Of a stretch of DNA of 7,930 nt, positions 5,876-7,930 are shown one piece after another. The position numbers were made by a program, and so were the translations under genes. The stretch's first letter is position 1. Each line of letters opens with the position of its first letter. The notes beneath the pieces are model-generated. The model was not told where the DNA came from. It did not search any database and saw only the letters and a program-made list of their open reading frames with translations. The stretch is from contig CANLFK010000105.1 in assembly GCA_947489925.1 (NCBI GenBank), positions 1 through 7,930 on the forward strand. Direction: 5' to 3'. The stretch comes from Candidatus Caenarcanales bacterium. Its GTDB lineage: Bacteria > Cyanobacteriota > Vampirovibrionia > Caenarcaniphilales > Caenarcanaceae.

Positions 5876-6880
5876 TCAAGTTATTCTTTTTAGAATATAT
5901 AATTTTGAATCTTTAACTTTATTTTTTAAACCGTTTATCCAGTCAATGGCTAACATGTTTTTTTTGCCAGAGGGTAAAATTTCTTTTAGCTCTAAAAATC
6001 CATCTTTCAATTGTATAAAAACTTTTTTCTCTCTAATAATAATTTCGCCAAGAGAACTTTGTTTTATGTCGATTATATTGTCTAGCAAGTGATAATCAAC
6101 TTTTTGAATTTTAATTCTTTCTTCTATCAAATTATTCATTTCATCAAAAATATCAAAATGAATACCAGGCCAAGGATTTAAAGCTCTAAATTTTCGATTT
6201 AATTCTATAATATTTATTTCTGCCCATGAAATCACACTCATTTCTTTAGTAATTTTACTTGCATATTTTACTAAATTTTCATCGTTTATCTGTGCCTGAG
6301 CTTTAATTGGGCTATCATAATTATTAATAATTGTTGTCAATAAAAGTTCAGCTCCCAAAACAGATAATTTTTTGTTTAATGTTTTCGCTGTGTCAGTCTC
6401 TGTAATATCAAGAGAGCGGCTATTTAGAATTGGTCCAGTGTCTAAGCCTTTTTCGGTTTGCATAATTGTAATGCCAGTTTGCAGATCTCCATTTAAAATA
6501 GACCATTGAATAGGAGCTGCTCCCCGCCAGCGAGGCAATAAAGACGCATGCACATTCCAAATGCCCCATTTTGCTATATCAATAATTTCTTGGCTCAAAA
6601 TCTGTCCAAAAGCCACTGTTACCATTAAGTCTGGTTTTAAAGCTTTAATTTCTTCGATTAAACTTAAATCCCGTGCTATTTTAATTGGCTGTCTAATTAG
6701 TAAATTATGCTTTTCAGCCAATTCTTTAACTGCAGATTTAATTATTTTTTGTCCTCGCCCAGAAGGTCTATCAGGCTGAGTAATAATCATTAATGGCTTA
6801 ATATCAGCTTTCAATAAACCTTCTAAGCTAGGAATTGCAAAGTTTGGAGTACCAAGAAAAATAATTTTTAAATCTTTCAT
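5876..6880 (-). CDS. fmt: Methionyl-tRNA formyltransferase
   Basis: Fmt transfers the formyl group of 10-formyl-tetrahydrofolate to the amino group of Met on initiator tRNA, in the cytoplasm, before translation initiation. The 334-residue length is close to the usual ~315. The formyltransferase domain (about 1-185) opens with KIIFLGTPNFAIPSLEGLL (5-23). It carries the folate-site hallmark SLLPRWRGAAPI (113-124) and the catalytic triad N109, H111 and D147 (in GLDTGPIL), all present. The C-terminal tRNA-binding domain includes YASKITKEMSVISW (206-219) and FRALNPWPG (231-239). The ATG at 6880 is supported by a GGAG five bases upstream, the best ribosome-binding site in the window. It begins 32 bp after the end of skp, so it is probably co-transcribed with the bamA-skp pair, an arrangement linked to growth rather than shared pathway. 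In many bacteria fmt instead sits beside def, which is not seen here. Confidence 0.97.
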   Translation of the reverse strand: MKDLKIIFLGTPNFAIPSLEGLLKADIKPLMIITQPDRPSGRGQKIIKSAVKELAEKHNLLIRQPIKIARDLSLIEEIKALKPDLMVTVAFGQILSQEIIDIAKWGIWNVHASLLPRWRGAAPIQWSILNGDLQTGITIMQTEKGLDTGPILNSRSLDITETDTAKTLNKKLSVLGAELLLTTIINNYDSPIKAQAQINDENLVKYASKITKEMSVISWAEINIIELNRKFRALNPWPGIHFDIFDEMNNLIEERIKIQKVDYHLLDNIIDIKQSSLGEIIIREKKVFIQLKDGFLELKEILPSGKKNMLAIDWINGLKNKVKDSKLYILKRIT

Positions 6881-6882
6881 CT

Positions 6883-6895
6883 CTGCTCCGCCCTT
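6883..6895 (-). promoter_or_regulatory. Ribosome-binding site of fmt
   Basis: The minus strand reads GGGCGGAGCAGAG directly before the fmt ATG. The GGAG core ends five bases from the start codon. It is notable because most genes here lack a recognisable site, and it fixes the fmt start. Confidence 0.7.
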
Positions 6896-6912
6896 ATAAA
6901 CAATAATTTCAA

Positions 6913-7392
6913 TTATTTCTTGTCAGAACTAGCTAATCTTTTTAAAACTTGATCAGTTATATCTTTACCACCATAAAAAGTCATATTTTTAGACATTACT
7001 ACGGACAAAGATTGACTGGCAGCTTCATCAGAAATAGCTTTCAGGATTTTGCTTTCTAAGTCATTTCTTAAGCTTAAAATCATGGCATCAACTTTTTTCT
7101 TATCAACTTCTAATTTAGCTTGAGCGACTTTTGCTTTATCAGCTTTTTGGGCTTCGGTTAAAGCTTTGTCTTGTTTTACTTTGTCAAGTTCTGTCGCTAA
7201 TGAAGTAAAAGTTTTTTGTAAACCTTCTCTTGCATCAGTTATTTTTTGTTGAGCATCAACTGAAGCTTGGTATTTTTCAAGGATTTTTGCATTATCAATA
7301 ATTCCAATTTCTCCTGCCGCTTTAGAAGGTTGAAAAGCAGTTAGTGCAAAGAAAAGAGCAAATATTAAGCCTAAATTCATTTTATTTTTCAT
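6913..7392 (-). CDS. skp: Skp/OmpH-family periplasmic chaperone
   Basis: Skp-family proteins are periplasmic trimeric chaperones that hold unfolded outer-membrane proteins between the Sec translocon and the BAM complex. This 159-residue product is of typical length. A signal peptide (1-25 or 26) has a basic start (MKNKMN), a hydrophobic core (6-19) and a signal peptidase I site around PSKA-A; there is no lipobox Cys. After a first strand, GEIGIIDNAKIL (27-38), come two long Lys/Ala/Gln/Glu-rich coiled-coil helices (about 40-120) that form the tentacle-like arms. The C-terminal strand region VVMSKNMTFYGGKDITDQVLKRL (131-153) is a family hallmark. The first of two possible ATGs (7392) is used: a GGAG lies 13 bases upstream, a rather long spacing, and the second Met, at residue 5, would have an even longer one and drop two lysines from the signal peptide's n-region. 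The stop of bamA lies 50 bp upstream, matching the widespread bamA-skp gene order. Confidence 0.93.
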   Translation of the reverse strand: MKNKMNLGLIFALFFALTAFQPSKAAGEIGIIDNAKILEKYQASVDAQQKITDAREGLQKTFTSLATELDKVKQDKALTEAQKADKAKVAQAKLEVDKKKVDAMILSLRNDLESKILKAISDEAASQSLSVVMSKNMTFYGGKDITDQVLKRLASSDKK

Positions 7393-7442
7393 GTTTTAAA
7401 TTATTCTCCAAATTAAATTTTAAATTTCCCCTTAATTATAAA

Positions 7443-7930
7443 TTAAAGTTGCGAGCCTGCATTAATATGAATTCGTCCACTCCAAAAACTTTTATTATCA
7501 GCTCTTATAAGTGGAATACCATAATCAATTCTCATTGGTCCTAACATTGGTATTGTTAAGTCTAATCCAACCCCAAACGATGAAGCAAATGACTTACGAC
7601 CATAAAGATCATTTAAGCGACTTTGTCCAGCTACTAAACCAAAATCATTAAAAAAGACTAATTTTGTATCTTTAATTGGGTTTTTTGGAATTACCAAAGG
7701 AATGGAAAACTCAGCTGTATTAGTAATCATATTTGTCCCAATACCAATATCTCTAAATTGTCTATAACCTCTCATACCATATGGACCACCCATTTTTAAA
7801 TTACGGAAGCCAGCGACATCGCCCATTAAGCCTTCTGCGTGAAAGTTATTTTTAAAATACCAACCGTCTTCCGTTAATCTCTGATAGCGTCTGATGTCTA
7901 CACCCAAAGATCCATATGAGCCAGCCCCAC
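7443..7930 (-). CDS. bamA: BamA/Omp85 outer-membrane assembly factor, C-terminal part (5' end beyond window)
   Basis: The frame is open to the right edge, so about 162 codons of the C-terminal barrel are visible and the POTRA domains lie outside. BamA is the barrel of the complex that folds and inserts outer-membrane proteins. The visible part carries GGPYGMRGYRQ (about 7758-7790), the loop-6 [V/M]RG[F/Y] signature that locks inside the barrel of Omp85 proteins. It is followed by alternating-polarity barrel strands such as NTAEFSIPLVIP, TKLVFFNDFGLV, SFGVGLDLTIPMLGPMRIDYGIPL. The last strand ends INAGSQL, with the usual Gly three residues before the end, but the final residue is Leu where most such proteins have Phe or Trp. 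A TTG at 7905-7907 is not the real start, since coding sequence continues upstream (GAGSYGS). Adjacent skp supports BamA over TamA or an FhaC-type transporter. Confidence 0.9.
   Translation of the reverse strand, partial: GAGSYGSLGVDIRRYQRLTEDGWYFKNNFHAEGLMGDVAGFRNLKMGGPYGMRGYRQFRDIGIGTNMITNTAEFSIPLVIPKNPIKDTKLVFFNDFGLVAGQSRLNDLYGRKSFASSFGVGLDLTIPMLGPMRIDYGIPLIRADNKSFWSGRIHINAGSQL

Noticed and set aside
5854..5879. Minus-strand TTGATA and TATAAT upstream of the ParA-like gene
   Set aside because: The hexamers match well but are only 14 bp apart, too close for a normal sigma-70 promoter; in such AT-rich DNA a chance pair is likely.
6561..6779. Plus-strand open frame of 72 codons
   Set aside because: It lies wholly antisense within fmt, whose protein is well conserved.
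7344..7544. Plus-strand open frame of 66 codons
   Set aside because: It overlaps skp and bamA in antisense and the gap between them; no Shine-Dalgarno site and no recognisable product.

Overview
The window is AT-rich DNA of a bacterium with an outer membrane. It carries the end of a BamA/Omp85 barrel gene, a Skp/OmpH periplasmic chaperone gene and a methionyl-tRNA formyltransferase gene. TAA, TAG and TGA all serve as stops, so the standard bacterial code applies. Weak or absent Shine-Dalgarno sites, a single-RRM glycine-rich RNA-binding protein of the kind common in Cyanobacteria and relatives, and the low GC would fit a non-photosynthetic cyanobacterial relative (Melainabacteria/Vampirovibrionia-like). 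That placement is an inference and other diderm phyla are not excluded.

Layout. Positions 1-449 (minus) hold the N-terminal part of an unrecognised Pro/Thr/Ile-rich protein that leaves the window inside a 42-bp tandem repeat. After a 181-bp gap come a CCA-adding tRNA nucleotidyltransferase with an HD domain (631-2076, minus) and, 30 bp upstream of it, an RRM/glycine-rich RNA-binding protein (2107-2751, minus). A 524-bp AT-rich non-coding stretch separates these from the only plus-strand gene, an unrecognised multi-pass membrane protein (3276-4679). That gene converges on a minus-strand series. In transcription order the series is bamA (3' part), skp/ompH, fmt and a ParA-type ATPase, with gaps of 50, 32 and 79 bp.

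How the genes work together. bamA and skp belong to outer-membrane protein assembly; fmt makes the initiator formyl-Met-tRNA; cca matures tRNA 3' ends; the RRM protein probably acts on mRNA. These are housekeeping functions. The accessory-looking parts are the repeat protein at the left edge, the orphan membrane protein and the ParA-like protein. The ParA-like protein is the most interesting item: its first ~110 residues look like an Mrr-type restriction-endonuclease fold whose usual catalytic Q-x-K positions appear to be lost, fused to an intact deviant-Walker-A ATPase. No ParB or parS-like site is visible beside it. No rRNA, tRNA, CRISPR array or insertion sequence was seen.
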